Positions 20,533 through 29,996 of a stretch of 64,000 nt of DNA are shown piece after piece. A program made the position numbers and the translations under genes. Numbering within the stretch: position 1 is the stretch's first letter; the number at the start of each line of letters is the position of its first letter. This stretch comes from Desulfovibrio legallii (GTDB lineage: Bacteria; Desulfobacterota; Desulfovibrionia; Desulfovibrionales; Desulfovibrionaceae), in assembly GCF_900102485.1 (NCBI RefSeq), contig NZ_FNBX01000003.1, positions 124,001 through 188,000 of the forward strand, written 5' to 3'. The notes under the pieces are model-generated. The model saw nothing but the letters and a program-made list of their open reading frames with translations. It ran no database searches and had not been told where the DNA came from.

Positions 20533-21354
20533 ATGGACTTTGCCGCCGCCGACAAGCTCATTGCCGCCCTGGAGGCCACCCGCGCAAAACCGCGCAAGGT
20601 CAGCCCCACAGAGCCCCTCGCCGTAGGGGTGGACCTGGGCACCGCCTACATTGTGCTGGCCGTGACGGACAGCCGCCACCGCCCCGTGGCCTGCGCCGTG
20701 CAGAGCGCCCAGGTGGTGCGCGACGGCCTGGTGGTGGATTATACCGGCGGCCTGCGCATTGTGCGCGCCCTGACGGAGCAACTGGAAGACAGCCTGGGCC
20801 GCAAACTGGAAAAAGCGGCCATTGCCGTGCCCCCCGGCACCAGCGAACGCGACTGCGCCACCCACCGGCATGTGGTCGAGGGGGCCGGCTACGAGGTCAC
20901 CGCCCTGCTGGACGAGCCTACGGCCGCCAACAACGTGCTGGGCGTGCGCGACGGGGCTATTGTGGACATTGGCGGCGGCACCACCGGCATTGCCGTGCTG
21001 CGCGGCGGCCATGTGACCTATGTGGCCGACGAACCCACGGGCGGCACGCACCTTTCTCTGGTGCTGGCCGGCAATTACGACCTGGACTTTGAGACGGCCG
21101 AGGCCCTGAAAAAAGACCCGGCCCGCCAGAAGGAAATCCTGCCCGTGGTGCGGCCCGTCATTGAAAAGATGGGAGCCATCATCCAGCGCCATGTGGCCGG
21201 GCGCGGCGTGCAGACCCTCTACCTTGTAGGCGGCACCTGCTGCCTGCCGGGCATGGAAACGATCATCGCCCGGTACACGGGCCTTGCGGTCCGCAAACCC
21301 GCCAACCCCTTTCTGGCGACGCCCCTGGGCATCGCCCTGGGCTGCGGCGCGTAA
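20533..21354 (+). CDS. eutJ: EutJ-like actin/Hsp70-fold microcompartment chaperone
   Basis: 273 residues. The ASKHA nucleotide-binding fold is shown by VGVDLGTAYIVLAV (phosphate 1), VDIGGGTTGIAVL (phosphate 2) and LVGGTCCLPGMETIIA (adenosine). This matches EutJ, a presumed chaperone or reactivating factor of microcompartment enzymes. The N-terminal 20 residues (FAAADKLIAALEATRAKPRKV) resemble an encapsulation helix. It starts two bases after the pduL stop. Confidence 0.93.
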   Translation: MDFAAADKLIAALEATRAKPRKVSPTEPLAVGVDLGTAYIVLAVTDSRHRPVACAVQSAQVVRDGLVVDYTGGLRIVRALTEQLEDSLGRKLEKAAIAVPPGTSERDCATHRHVVEGAGYEVTALLDEPTAANNVLGVRDGAIVDIGGGTTGIAVLRGGHVTYVADEPTGGTHLSLVLAGNYDLDFETAEALKKDPARQKEILPVVRPVIEKMGAIIQRHVAGRGVQTLYLVGGTCCLPGMETIIARYTGLAVRKPANPFLATPLGIALGCGA

Positions 21355-21387
21355 GCCCCGCTGTATGCACAACAAGGATTCTGAACC

Positions 21388-21993
21388 ATGAACGCTGCAA
21401 CCCAGGACATCATCGCCGCCGTGGTCCGCCAGGTGCTGACCAGCCTGGGCCGCGACGCGGCTGCTCCGGAAGCCGGTCCGCTGGTGGCGCTGCTGCCCCC
21501 GGAGGACGACCGCCTTGCCGCGACCGTGCGCGCGCGGATTCCCAAGGTGCGGCTGCGGCGCGATCCCGCAGGGCACGGGCCCAGGCCGGAGTTCTACGTC
21601 ATCCCAGAGCTGCGCTGCACGGAGATGGCCGACCTGGCCCAGGGGCGGGCTTCCTGTCTGGCCCTGGGCCGGGTGCTGGATCTGCTTCTGGCTGGAGAAA
21701 CGGTGCGCACTCTGGGCTTTGCCTACCGCACGCACGAGGCCACGGCTCCGGAAGCCCTGTGGCGTCTGTACCAGGGCTATGAGGCCACCCTCGCATCCTA
21801 CGGCCTTACGGAGCTGCCGCCGCCGGCTCCGGAAGCCCTGCGGCTGCGCCGGGAGCTGATCTCCGCCGCTCATGTGGCCGAGGCCGTCCGGCAGGGCGCG
21901 CGCGTTCTGCGCGTTCCCCGCCGGGCCGTTGTCACGCCGCTGGCCCGCGAGGCCGCCGCGGAACAACGCCTGACCATTCTGCAAAATCTGTAG
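21388..21993 (+). CDS. Microcompartment-associated protein of unknown function
   Basis: 201 residues. Residues 4-22 (ATQDIIAAVVRQVLTSLGRD) are an amphipathic encapsulation-type helix, followed by a central Ala/Leu-rich domain. The C-terminus carries a motif seen in several microcompartment proteins (LISAAHVAEAVRQGARVLRVPRRAVVTPLAREAA). No cofactor or catalytic motif is recognised. Its place between eutJ and the vertex protein, plus the tag helix, supports a luminal accessory role. Confidence 0.75.
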   Translation: MNAATQDIIAAVVRQVLTSLGRDAAAPEAGPLVALLPPEDDRLAATVRARIPKVRLRRDPAGHGPRPEFYVIPELRCTEMADLAQGRASCLALGRVLDLLLAGETVRTLGFAYRTHEATAPEALWRLYQGYEATLASYGLTELPPPAPEALRLRRELISAAHVAEAVRQGARVLRVPRRAVVTPLAREAAAEQRLTILQNL

Positions 21994-22001
21994 GTGTCGC
22001 C

Positions 22002-22292
22002 ATGCTGGTAGGCATTGTCGTCGGAAACGTCTGGGCCACGCGCAAAGAAGACGCCCTCAATGGGCTGAAGCTCATGGTGGTGCAGCGGCTGGACCTCGCC
22101 CACAACAAACTGGCCGAAAGTTTTGTGGCCGTGGACTGTGTGGGCGCGGGCATCGGCGAAAAGGTGCTCATCACCACGGGCAGCTCCGCCCGCAAGGCCC
22201 TGTCCAGCGAGGAAGCGCCCGTGGACGCCGCCATCGTCGGCATCCTGGACCAGGAAGAAATGATGGGCGGCAAGGCCCCGCGCAAGGAGTAG
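22002..22292 (+). CDS. eutN: BMC-P pentameric vertex protein (EutN/CcmL family)
   Basis: 96 residues with the family signature MLVGIVVGNVWATRKEDALNG, DLAHNKLAESFVAVDCVGAGIGEKVLITTGSSAR and APVDAAIVGILD. Pentamers of this protein cap the icosahedral vertices of the shell. It starts eight bases after the upstream stop and ends three bases before the next GTG start. It is the only BMC-P gene in this operon. Confidence 0.96.
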   Translation: MLVGIVVGNVWATRKEDALNGLKLMVVQRLDLAHNKLAESFVAVDCVGAGIGEKVLITTGSSARKALSSEEAPVDAAIVGILDQEEMMGGKAPRKE

Positions 22293-22295
22293 CCC

Positions 22296-22847
22296 GTGGA
22301 TACCCTGGGCATAGTGGACAGCCGCAGCATCGCCGCCGGAACCCTGCTGGCCGATGCCATGCTCAAGGCCGCCTCCGTAACGCTGGTACGGGCTGCGGTG
22401 GTCTGCGCCGGGCGTCTGCTCATCCTGGTGGAGGGCGACCGCGAAGCCGTGGCCACGGCGCTGCACGCCGCGCGGCAGAGCGAGCCCCGGCTGGCGGGTT
22501 GCTACAGCATCTCGCCTGTGGACCCGCAAGTGCAGGCGGCCTTGCGCCGCGGGCCCAAAACAGCGGCAGGCCCGGCCCTGGGCGTAGTGGAATGCCGCAA
22601 CGCGGCGGACGGCCTCATGGCGGCGGACGCGGCCGTCAAAAAAGCCGCCGTAGCGCTGATGCGACTGGTTCTGGGCCAGGGGATCGGCGGCAAATCCTTT
22701 TTTGTGCTCACGGGCGAAGTGGCCGCCGTGCGCGAGGCCGTAGACGCGGCCGCTGCCGGTCTGGGCAAAAGCCTGTTGCGGGCCGTGGTCCTGCCGCGCC
22801 CCGAACCGGAAGTAACCCAGGCCCTTGCGGGCGTGGCGCAAACCTAA
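22296..22847 (+). CDS. PduT-like tandem BMC shell protein with candidate Fe-S cysteine
   Basis: 183 residues from GTG 22296. Two BMC domains are present (MDTLGIVDSRSIAAGTLLADAMLKAASV and PALGVVECRNAADGLMAADAAVKKAAVALM). Cys37 lies in the loop at the position where PduT Cys38 holds a [4Fe-4S] cluster at the trimer axis. A proline normally following that cysteine is alanine here (VVCAGRLLI). It may pass electrons or small molecules through the shell. A second PduT-like protein is at 26187. Confidence 0.85.
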   Translation: MDTLGIVDSRSIAAGTLLADAMLKAASVTLVRAAVVCAGRLLILVEGDREAVATALHAARQSEPRLAGCYSISPVDPQVQAALRRGPKTAAGPALGVVECRNAADGLMAADAAVKKAAVALMRLVLGQGIGGKSFFVLTGEVAAVREAVDAAAAGLGKSLLRAVVLPRPEPEVTQALAGVAQT

Positions 22848-22875
22848 CCCCGCCCTGCGGGAGAACGAGGTGTGT

Positions 22876-23187
22876 ATGAGCAAAACGCTGATCACCGTGG
22901 ACAACCTTCAGGACTACGTCCACGACAACTGCCTGCATATGGACGCGAACAAAATCCTTACCGCGGGCGCGCGGGACGAACTCACCCGGCGTGGGGTGCA
23001 TGTGGTTTACGACGCGGAGCCCGCGCCTTGCGCCTGCCTTGCCGGGGAAGCCGCCGTTGCCACGGATACGGACCTGCTGGTGGGCGTGGCCGCCATCATC
23101 AGGCAGCACTACGGCATAACAGACCCCGAATACCTGCGGAAAATCACCCTGGAAACCGTGGCCGCCATCGGCAAGGAAATGCAGTAG
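22876..23187 (+). CDS. Small cut-locus protein of unknown function
   Basis: 103 residues from ATG 22876 (GAACGAGG upstream). The N-terminal segment (LITVDNLQDYVHDNCLHMDANKILTAGARDELTRRGVHVVY) resembles the short N-terminal segment of EutT-like microcompartment proteins. The rest (LLVGVAAIIRQHYGITDPEYLRKITLETVAAIGKEM) is helical. Three cysteines (CACL and DNCLH) could bind metal, but there is no clear motif. No function is assigned. Confidence 0.75.
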   Translation: MSKTLITVDNLQDYVHDNCLHMDANKILTAGARDELTRRGVHVVYDAEPAPCACLAGEAAVATDTDLLVGVAAIIRQHYGITDPEYLRKITLETVAAIGKEMQ

Positions 23188-23228
23188 CGCTTTCCTGACA
23201 ACAACCCTGTAGGAACAAGGAGAAGACA

Positions 23229-23513
<285 letters not shown>

Positions 23514-23680
23514 GCCTTTGTCCCATGACCGGCAGACGTCGCCGGAGCCGGGCGTTCCCGGTTCCGCGCGACGGCGGCCGCCCGGACTGCGGCCAGACCC
23601 TTCGGCCTATCCGGACAAGGTTCCATCCAGGCCCTGCCGCCCCGGTTTGTCGGCGGCCCCACGGCCTTCAGGAGGAGAAC

Positions 23681-24787
23681 GTGACCCAGTTTTACGGAAA
23701 AACAAAAATCTGCTACGGCCCCTATGCCCTGGAAATGCTGGAGACCTTTCCGGCCACACAGGCCTTTGTGGTGACCGACCCCTTTATGGTTGAAAGCGGT
23801 TTTGCCGACCAGGCCATCAGCCACCTCAAGCGCAAGGGCGTGGGCTACACCCTCTTTTCCGGCGTGGAGCCGGACCCCAGCCTCCAGGCCGTAGTGGCTG
23901 CCGCCAAAATCTTCCTGCAAAGCCAGGCCGATCTCATCCTGGCCCTGGGCGGCGGCTCGGCCATTGACATGGCCAAGGCCATCTCCTACTTCGGACGCAA
24001 GGCGGACCCCAACCGCCAGACCCTGCTGGTGGCCATCCCCACCACCAGCGGCACGGGCTCGGAAGTGACCTCCATCGCCGTCATCACGGACAAAGAGCAG
24101 GCGGTCAAAATCCCCCTCAACGACGAGCTGCTCATCCCAGACATCGCCATCCTGGACGCCCGCTTCACCCGCACCGTGCCCCCGGCCGTTACGGCCGCCA
24201 CGGGCATGGACGTGCTGACCCACGCGGTGGAGGCCTACACCTCCCGCTACAGCAACGTGTTTACCGCCATTTATGCGGAGCGGGCCATCCGCCACGTTTT
24301 CGCCTACCTGCGCCGGGCCTATGCCCACGGCGACGATATGGCAGCGCGCGACAATATGCTCATCGGCTCCTGCATGGCCGGGCTGGCCTTTACCAACAGC
24401 GGCCTGGGCATTACCCACAGCCTGGCCCACAGCCTGGGGGGGCTCTTCCATATCCCCCACGGCCTGGCCAATGCCGTGCTGCTGCCGCACGTCATCCTGT
24501 TCAACCGCTTCGACGCCGGGGTAAAATACAAGGAGATAGCCGAAATGGCCGGCATCCCAGCCCCTACGGTGGAGGAAGGCACGCGCAATCTGGTTGCCGC
24601 CGTGCGCGAGCTCAACGCCGCCCTGGGCATTCCCGCCCAGGTACGGCAGCTCAAGGCGGACGCCACGCTCTACCACGACCACCTGCGGACCATGGCGGCC
24701 AACGCCCTGGAAGACATCTGCACCCAAAGCAACCCCCGCATGCCCTCTCTGGACGACCTGGCGGATCTGCTGCTGCGGGCCTGGTAA
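23681..24787 (+). CDS. cutO: Iron-dependent alcohol dehydrogenase
   Basis: 368 residues from GTG 23681, preceded by a strong AGGAGGAGAAC site; longer in-frame starts upstream lack one. It reduces acetaldehyde to ethanol and regenerates NAD+ for the aldehyde dehydrogenase. The group III alcohol dehydrogenase motifs are intact: the GGGSAIDMAK dinucleotide site, TTSGTGSE, and metal ligands in GMDVLTHAVEAY, THSLAHSLGG and HGLANA. No encapsulation helix is evident. The name follows published cut nomenclature. Confidence 0.93.
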   Translation: MTQFYGKTKICYGPYALEMLETFPATQAFVVTDPFMVESGFADQAISHLKRKGVGYTLFSGVEPDPSLQAVVAAAKIFLQSQADLILALGGGSAIDMAKAISYFGRKADPNRQTLLVAIPTTSGTGSEVTSIAVITDKEQAVKIPLNDELLIPDIAILDARFTRTVPPAVTAATGMDVLTHAVEAYTSRYSNVFTAIYAERAIRHVFAYLRRAYAHGDDMAARDNMLIGSCMAGLAFTNSGLGITHSLAHSLGGLFHIPHGLANAVLLPHVILFNRFDAGVKYKEIAEMAGIPAPTVEEGTRNLVAAVRELNAALGIPAQVRQLKADATLYHDHLRTMAANALEDICTQSNPRMPSLDDLADLLLRAW

Positions 24788-24852
24788 CTGCTGCGGGCCG
24801 CCGATGCGGCCTCCAGCCCCTGGAAAAACGGACCGAGAAAAGAGAGCACAGC

Positions 24853-26175
24853 ATGGGAAATCAGATTGTGGACGCCATCCGTCAGGCGGGCGTGGTGGGC
24901 GCGGGCGGGGCAGGCCTGCCCACGCACGTAAAGGCCGACGCCAGCGTGGCCAATGTGCTGGTTAACGGGGCCAGCTGCGAGCCCCTGCTCATGAGCGACC
25001 CCTATTTGCTGGAATGCCGTACGGACGACCTGCTGCGCGGGCTGCGGGCCATGATGGACTGCACGGGCGCGCAACGGGGCGTGATCTGCCTCAAGGGCAA
25101 GCACGCAGCGGCCCTGCGGGCGGTGCGCCAGGCCGTGGCCCACCGGCCGGACATGGACGTTTTTGAGCTGGAGGATTTCTACCCCGCCGGGGACGAGCAG
25201 GTTATGGTTTACGAAGTGCTGGGCGCAGTGGTGCCGGAGCGCGGCCTGCCCCTGCAGGTGGGAGCGGTGGTCAGCAACGTGGAAAGCCTCTGCAACGTGG
25301 CGCAGGCCCTGGAAGGCAGGCCCGTGACCCGCCGCTACCTTACCGTGGGCTGCGCCGTGGCCCGGCCCATGGTGCTGCGCGTGCCCGTGGGCACATGCGT
25401 GGACGAGGTGCTCCGCTTTGCGGGCGGCCCCACCATAGCGGACTATAAGGTGGTGGACGGCGGCCCCATGATGGGCCGGGTGCTGCCCGCTACGGCGCAG
25501 CCCGTAACCAAGACCACCAGCGGCCTGCTGGTGCTGCCGCCGGACCACACGGTGGTGGCCCGCAAGATCATGGACGAGCGCACGGTCCGCCGCCTTACCA
25601 ATACGGTCTGCTGTCAGTGTTCGCTCTGCACGGATCTCTGCCCGCGCAATCTGCTGGGGCACAGCCTGCACCCGCACAAGATCATGCGCGTGCCCGCGGG
25701 CGCGGCGGCGGCGGAAGCCCCGGCCGCCAAGGAGGCGCTGCTCTGCTCCGAATGCGGCGTCTGCGAAAAATTTGCCTGTCCCCTGGGGCTTTCCCCGCGC
25801 GAAGTCAACGCCCAGCTCAAAAGAGAACTGGGCAAGGCAGGCGTGGTCTGGCGCTACGATGGACGCCCCTTGCACCCTTCGCGCTTCCGGGCCGAGCGAC
25901 GCATTCCCACCAGCCGCCTGGTGCAGCGCCTGGGCCTGGCTGATTACGAGGCCCATCCGCCCTTTGCGGGCGATTATGAGCCGACGGAAGTGCGCATCCC
26001 TCTGCGCCAGCACATCGGCGCGCCCGCCATTCCCGTTGTGCGCGTGGGCCAGCAGGTGCGCGAGGGCGATCTGGTGGGGGAAATCCCCGAGGGCGCCATG
26101 GGCGCGCGCGTGCACGCCAGCATCAACGGCACGGTACGCGCGGTGGATAACGGTTGCATCACCATCAGGGCTTAA
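24853..26175 (+). CDS. pduS: PduS-like Fe-S flavoprotein (RnfC family)
   Basis: 440 residues. The N-terminus has the Gly-rich VVGAGGAGLPTHVK motif of RnfC/NuoF-like NADH/FMN domains and the NGASCEPLL segment. Two cluster motifs lie near residues 254-266 (CCQCSLCTDLCP) and 298-309 (CSECGVCEKFACP). A lipoyl-like C-terminal domain follows. In propanediol compartments PduS is an electron-transfer partner of PduT. Here it sits immediately upstream of a PduT-like gene, so it probably moves electrons between lumen and cytosol. Confidence 0.93.
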   Translation: MGNQIVDAIRQAGVVGAGGAGLPTHVKADASVANVLVNGASCEPLLMSDPYLLECRTDDLLRGLRAMMDCTGAQRGVICLKGKHAAALRAVRQAVAHRPDMDVFELEDFYPAGDEQVMVYEVLGAVVPERGLPLQVGAVVSNVESLCNVAQALEGRPVTRRYLTVGCAVARPMVLRVPVGTCVDEVLRFAGGPTIADYKVVDGGPMMGRVLPATAQPVTKTTSGLLVLPPDHTVVARKIMDERTVRRLTNTVCCQCSLCTDLCPRNLLGHSLHPHKIMRVPAGAAAAEAPAAKEALLCSECGVCEKFACPLGLSPREVNAQLKRELGKAGVVWRYDGRPLHPSRFRAERRIPTSRLVQRLGLADYEAHPPFAGDYEPTEVRIPLRQHIGAPAIPVVRVGQQVREGDLVGEIPEGAMGARVHASINGTVRAVDNGCITIRA

Positions 26176-26186
26176 AGGGGACAGGC

Positions 26187-26738
26187 ATGAAACTACGCAC
26201 TATCGGCTGTGTGGAACTGAACAGCATCGGGCTGGGCATGGAAACGGCGGACGCCATGGTCAAGGCGGCCCAGGTGGAGCTGGTGCTGGCGCGCACCACC
26301 TGCCCCGGCAGGTACCTCATCGTCATCACGGGCGATACGGGCGCGGTGACCGATTCCGTGCAGACCGGCCTGCGCCTGGGCGGCGATATGGTGGTGGGCA
26401 GCTTTATCATCCCCAACGTGCATGCGGACGTGGTTCCGGCCATGAACGGCGTTGCCCTGCCCGGCCCCATCAACGCCCTGGGCGTCATTGAAACCTACAC
26501 GGCGGCCTCCTGCGTGCTGGCCGCCGACGCCGCGGCCAAAGCCGGCGACGTAAGCCTGCTGGAGCTGCGCCTCTCCGCCGGGCTGGGCGGCAAGGCCTTT
26601 GTGGTCATGACCGGCGAGGTCAGCGCCGTGCATTCTTCCGTAGAGGCCGGCGCGGCGCAGGCGGGCGAGGACAACCCAGTGGTCAGCAAAATCGTCATCC
26701 CCTCCCCCAGCGAAGAACTGAAGCGGCAACTGCTGTAG
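26187..26738 (+). CDS. pduT: PduT-like tandem BMC shell protein
   Basis: 183 residues from ATG 26187, preceded by AAAGGGGACAGG. Two BMC domains: [30 protein letters not shown] and ALGVIETYTAASCVLAADAAAKAGDVSL. Cys39 in RTTCPGRYLIV matches the PduT cysteine that binds a [4Fe-4S] cluster, including the following Pro-Gly. It follows pduS by 11 bases, as expected for a PduS-PduT electron-transfer pair. Confidence 0.92.
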   Translation: MKLRTIGCVELNSIGLGMETADAMVKAAQVELVLARTTCPGRYLIVITGDTGAVTDSVQTGLRLGGDMVVGSFIIPNVHADVVPAMNGVALPGPINALGVIETYTAASCVLAADAAAKAGDVSLLELRLSAGLGGKAFVVMTGEVSAVHSSVEAGAAQAGEDNPVVSKIVIPSPSEELKRQLL

Positions 26739-26753
26739 GCCGCGGGCGCAGGT

Positions 26754-27101
26754 ATGGAAGACCACAAGCAACGCATTATTCAGGAGCATGTGCCGGGGCG
26801 TCAGGTCACCCTGGCCCACCTCATCGCCAGCCCGCAGGAGACGCTCTTCCGCAACCTGGGGCTGGGCGAACGGCAGGCCACGGCCATAGGCATCCTGACC
26901 ATCACCCCCAGCGAAGGCGTGATCATTGCGGCGGATATCGCCACCAAGGCCGCCGCCGTGGAGGTGGGCTTTCTGGACCGCATGGGCGGCTCCCTGGTCT
27001 TCACGGGCGACGTGGCCAGCGTGGAGGCCGCTCTGCGCGCCGTACTGAGCTACTTTGACGCCGTTCTGCACTACGCCCTCACCGAGTTGACCCGCTCCTG
27101 A
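26754..27101 (+). CDS. eutS: EutS/PduU-like circularly permuted BMC shell protein
   Basis: 115 residues. The N-terminal RIIQEHVPGRQVTLAHLIA segment is the beta-barrel cap typical of EutS and PduU. It precedes a permuted BMC domain (AIGILTITPSEGVIIAADIATKAAAVEVGFLD, GSLVFTGDVASVEAALRAVL). It is the last gene of the cut operon; a strong hairpin follows at 27247. Confidence 0.94.
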   Translation: MEDHKQRIIQEHVPGRQVTLAHLIASPQETLFRNLGLGERQATAIGILTITPSEGVIIAADIATKAAAVEVGFLDRMGGSLVFTGDVASVEAALRAVLSYFDAVLHYALTELTRS

Positions 27102-27136
27102 GCGCTTCCGGGCAGGGCAACAGGCGCTCGCCGTAT

Positions 27137-27220
27137 AGGCGTAAGCGCCATGTATCTGCGCTGGTAGGCGCCGGAACGAGCGTGGCGTAATAACCTTTGA
27201 GCTGCCTGTTCTCAAAGGCA
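27137..27220. repeat. Dispersed intergenic element, copy 1
   Basis: Begins AGGCGTAAGCGC and ends with the palindrome CCTTTGAG...CTCAAAGG. It aligns over its full length with 32486-32567: shared blocks include AGGCGTAAGCGC, TGCGCTG, AGCGCC and CAAGCGTG-like, with several substitutions and a short insertion. Both copies are intergenic. It looks like a REP/MITE-like non-coding repeat, or a family of structured 3' RNA elements. Confidence 0.6.
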
Positions 27221-27246
27221 AGCGGCTCCCGGACAGACGCGGGCCC

Positions 27247-27286
27247 AAAGAGAAGGGGGAAGGCCCGCAGGCTTTCCCCCTTCTTT
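27247..27286. terminator. Bidirectional terminator between the cut operon and clpA
   Basis: A long stem pairs AGAAGGGGGAAGGCC (from 27251) with GGCTTTCCCCCTTCT (from 27270) over a short loop. It is flanked by AAAG on the left and a T-run on the right, so each strand sees a stem followed by U-rich bases. It lies between convergent genes (stops at 27101 and 27357). Confidence 0.8.
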
Positions 27287-27300
27287 GCAGTACGGCACGC

Positions 27301-27373
27301 CGCGGTCAGGCCGGAGCCGCAGTCGGGCCGGAGCCGCAGTCGGGCCGGAGCCGCGGTCAGGCCGGAGCCGCGG
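27301..27373. repeat. 17-bp tandem repeat, four copies, running into the clpA stop
   Basis: Units CGCGGTCAGGCCGGAGC or CGCAGTCGGGCCGGAGC start at 27301, 27318, 27335 and 27352, followed by a partial CGCGG. The last unit contains the clpA stop codon (27357-27359). The unit length is not a multiple of three, so copy-number changes at the edge would alter the ClpA tail. Confidence 0.8.
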
Positions 27374-29666
27374 CCACGGATTTTTTGCGTTTGGCCGTTG
27401 CCTTGGCCGTGGGGCCGCTTTCCAGCTCCAGGGCGTCGTTGCGGCAGGTCAGCCGCGCGTTGCCGCCCTTCTTCAGGTTGCCGAACAGCAGGGCCGAGGC
27501 CAAGCGGTCCTCCAGCTCCGTGCGCAGCAGCCGCCGCAGGGGCCGCGCGCCCATGGCCGGGTCAAAGCCTTTGCGCGCCAGCCAGCGCCGGGCCGCGTCC
27601 GTCACGGTAAGCGCCACCTTGCGGTGCCCCAGGCTCTGCCGGATGTCGCCCAGGAATTTGTCCACAATGCGCAGCATCATGGGTTCCGTCAGGCTGTTAA
27701 AAGGCACCAGGGCGTCCAGGCGGTTGCGGAACTCTGGGCTGAAGGTATTTTCCACGGCCTTCAGGGCCTTGTGGGCGGCGTCCTGGGACACGGAACCGGC
27801 AAAGCCCATGCTGGGCCGGGACATCTCAAAAGCCCCGGCGTTGGAGGTCATGATCAGGATCACGTGCGAGAAATCCGTCTTGCGCCCGGTGTTGTCCGTA
27901 AGTGTGGCGTAGTCCATAACTTGAAGCAGCACATTAAAGATATCCGGGTGGGCTTTTTCCATTTCATCCAGCAAGACCACGGAATACGGCGCTTTGCGCA
28001 CGGCCTCGGTGAGCAGACCGCCCTGATCAAAGCCCACATAGCCCGGAGGCGCGCCGATAAGTCGCGAAACGGCGTGCTTTTCCATGTACTCGCTCATGTC
28101 GTAGCGCAAAAACTCCACGCCCATGAGCTTGGCCAGGCTGCGCGCCACCTCGGTTTTGCCCACGCCGGTGGGGCCGTAAAAAAGGAAGGCCCCGGCCGGG
28201 CGCTGCTCCTGCCCCAGGCCCGCGCGCGCCCGCAAGATGGCCCGCACGGTGATCTCAATGGCCGCATCCTGCCCAAAGACCAGCTGCCTGAGGTCTTTTT
28301 CCAGGTGCGCCAGCCGCACCCGCTCCTTGCCGGAAACCGTGCGCACGGGCACGCCCGCCATGCGGGCCACCACGCGCTCCACATCGCCCACGCCCACCTG
28401 CGGGGTCTCGTCCCCGCGCACGGGCCGCAGGCCGCGGCCCAGCCGCACGGCCGCGCCGCACTCGTCCAGCACGTCGATGGCTTTGTCCGGCAAAAGCCGG
28501 TCGCGCACATGCCGGGCGGTAAGGTCCACCATGGCCTGAAGGGCCGCCGGGGCATAATGCACCTTGTGGTAGTCCGCATAGCGCTTTTCCAGCCCCTGCA
28601 GAATGCGCAGGCATTCCTCGGCGCTGGGTTCGGCCAGATCGATGCGCTGGAAGCGTCGGGCCAGGGCGCGGTCCTTTTCAAAATGGTTGCGAAACTCCTC
28701 ATAGGTGGTGGAGCCGATGCAGCGCAGTTCGCCCCCGGCCAGCACGGGCTTGAGCAGGTTGGAGGCGTCCAGCGAGCCGCCGGAGGTGGAGCCCGCGCCC
28801 ACAATGGTGTGGATTTCGTCAATAAACAAAATGGAATCGGGCTGTTCCTTAAGCCGCTGCACCACGGCCTTGAGACGGCCTTCAAAGTCGCCCCGGTAGC
28901 GGGTGCCAGCCAGCAAGAGGCCCATATCCAGGGCATAGAGCCGGGTTTTAGCAAACATTTCCGGCACGCGCCCTTCCACAATGCGCAGGGCCAGGCCCTC
29001 GGCCAGGGCGGTTTTGCCCACGCCGGGATCGCCCACGAACAGGGGGTTGTTCTTGCGGCGGCGGCAGAGCACTTCCACGGCGCGGTCCAGCTCCGCATCC
29101 CGGCCCACCAGAGGGTCGATCTTGCCTTCCCGCGCGCGCTCGGTGAGGTCCACCGCGTATTGGGCCAGCGGGTCCGCGGCCTTGGCGTCCTTGCCGCCTT
29201 CGGTCCCCGGCTGTTCCACCCCGCGCGAACCGCTGCCCTCTTCCAGCCCGTGGGAGACAAAGGTCAACACGTCCAGGCGCTCCACCCCCTGCTTGCGCAG
29301 GTAGAACAGGGCGTAGCTCTCTTCTTCGTCCATGATGGAGATGAGCAGATCGCCCAGCTCCACCGTGTCCCGCCCGGCAGAACGGATGTGCGCCAGGGCC
29401 CTGTCCAGCACGCGCTGTACGCCCTCGGTCTGGGAGACCTCGTGGTTGCGCGAAAGGGGCACGGCCTCCAGCTCACGGCTGAAAAATTCCTCAAGCTGTT
29501 CGCGCAGCACCGGAACGCTGGCCCCGCTGCCTTCCAGAATGATGCGTCCCCGCATGTTGTTGGTGAGGGCAAAGAGCACATGCTCCACGGTCAGCAGGTC
29601 GTGCCTGCGGCGGTGCGCCTCCATCAGGGCGTCACGGATGACGCTTTGAACACTTTTACTCAGCAT
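27357..29666 (-). CDS. clpA: ATP-dependent Clp protease ATPase subunit ClpA
   Basis: 769 residues. Unfolds substrates for ClpP. The N-terminal Clp-N repeats ([30 protein letters not shown]) are followed by AAA-1 with [13 protein letters not shown] and [14 protein letters not shown], then AAA-2 with [15 protein letters not shown] and [13 protein letters not shown]. An Ala/Lys-rich tail follows. It starts nine bases after the clpS stop, the usual clpS-clpA arrangement. clpP is not in the window. Confidence 0.97.
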   Translation of the reverse strand: MLSKSVQSVIRDALMEAHRRRHDLLTVEHVLFALTNNMRGRIILEGSGASVPVLREQLEEFFSRELEAVPLSRNHEVSQTEGVQRVLDRALAHIRSAGRDTVELGDLLISIMDEEESYALFYLRKQGVERLDVLTFVSHGLEEGSGSRGVEQPGTEGGKDAKAADPLAQYAVDLTERAREGKIDPLVGRDAELDRAVEVLCRRRKNNPLFVGDPGVGKTALAEGLALRIVEGRVPEMFAKTRLYALDMGLLLAGTRYRGDFEGRLKAVVQRLKEQPDSILFIDEIHTIVGAGSTSGGSLDASNLLKPVLAGGELRCIGSTTYEEFRNHFEKDRALARRFQRIDLAEPSAEECLRILQGLEKRYADYHKVHYAPAALQAMVDLTARHVRDRLLPDKAIDVLDECGAAVRLGRGLRPVRGDETPQVGVGDVERVVARMAGVPVRTVSGKERVRLAHLEKDLRQLVFGQDAAIEITVRAILRARAGLGQEQRPAGAFLFYGPTGVGKTEVARSLAKLMGVEFLRYDMSEYMEKHAVSRLIGAPPGYVGFDQGGLLTEAVRKAPYSVVLLDEMEKAHPDIFNVLLQVMDYATLTDNTGRKTDFSHVILIMTSNAGAFEMSRPSMGFAGSVSQDAAHKALKAVENTFSPEFRNRLDALVPFNSLTEPMMLRIVDKFLGDIRQSLGHRKVALTVTDAARRWLARKGFDPAMGARPLRRLLRTELEDRLASALLFGNLKKGGNARLTCRNDALELESGPTAKATAKRKKSVAAAPA

Positions 29667-29675
29667 AGGCGTATC

Positions 29676-29996
29676 TCAATGGACTTTTTCCATGGTGCAT
29701 TTGAGGGGATACCCCGCGGCCCGCGCCGTGCTGCGTACCCGGCGGACTTTGGTTTCCGCCACTTCCCGGGTGTATACGCCGCATTGGCCCACACCCTGAC
29801 GGTGCACGAGCAGCATGATGGCCGTGGCTTCTTCGGGGGTTTTATGAAAGATGTTGCGCAACACGCTGACCACAAAGTCCATGCTGGTGTAGTCGTCGTT
29901 GTGCAGCAGCACCCGGTAGCGGTCCGGTTCCTTGATTTCCTGCTCCACCGCCAGGCGGCTCTGGCCGTCGCTGCGGTCTGCGTCATTCCACGACAT
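29676..29996 (-). CDS. clpS: ClpS adaptor protein
   Basis: 106 residues from ATG 29996. The ClpS core is clear: [27 protein letters not shown], with HNDD as the N-degron pocket, then [25 protein letters not shown]. It delivers N-degron substrates to ClpA. The start overlaps the CYTH gene stop by 14 bases. Confidence 0.95.
   Translation of the reverse strand: MSWNDADRSDGQSRLAVEQEIKEPDRYRVLLHNDDYTSMDFVVSVLRNIFHKTPEEATAIMLLVHRQGVGQCGVYTREVAETKVRRVRSTARAAGYPLKCTMEKVH

Noticed and set aside
27301..27373. CRISPR-like array
   Set aside because: The repeats are directly adjacent with no spacers, so it is a simple 17-bp tandem repeat.
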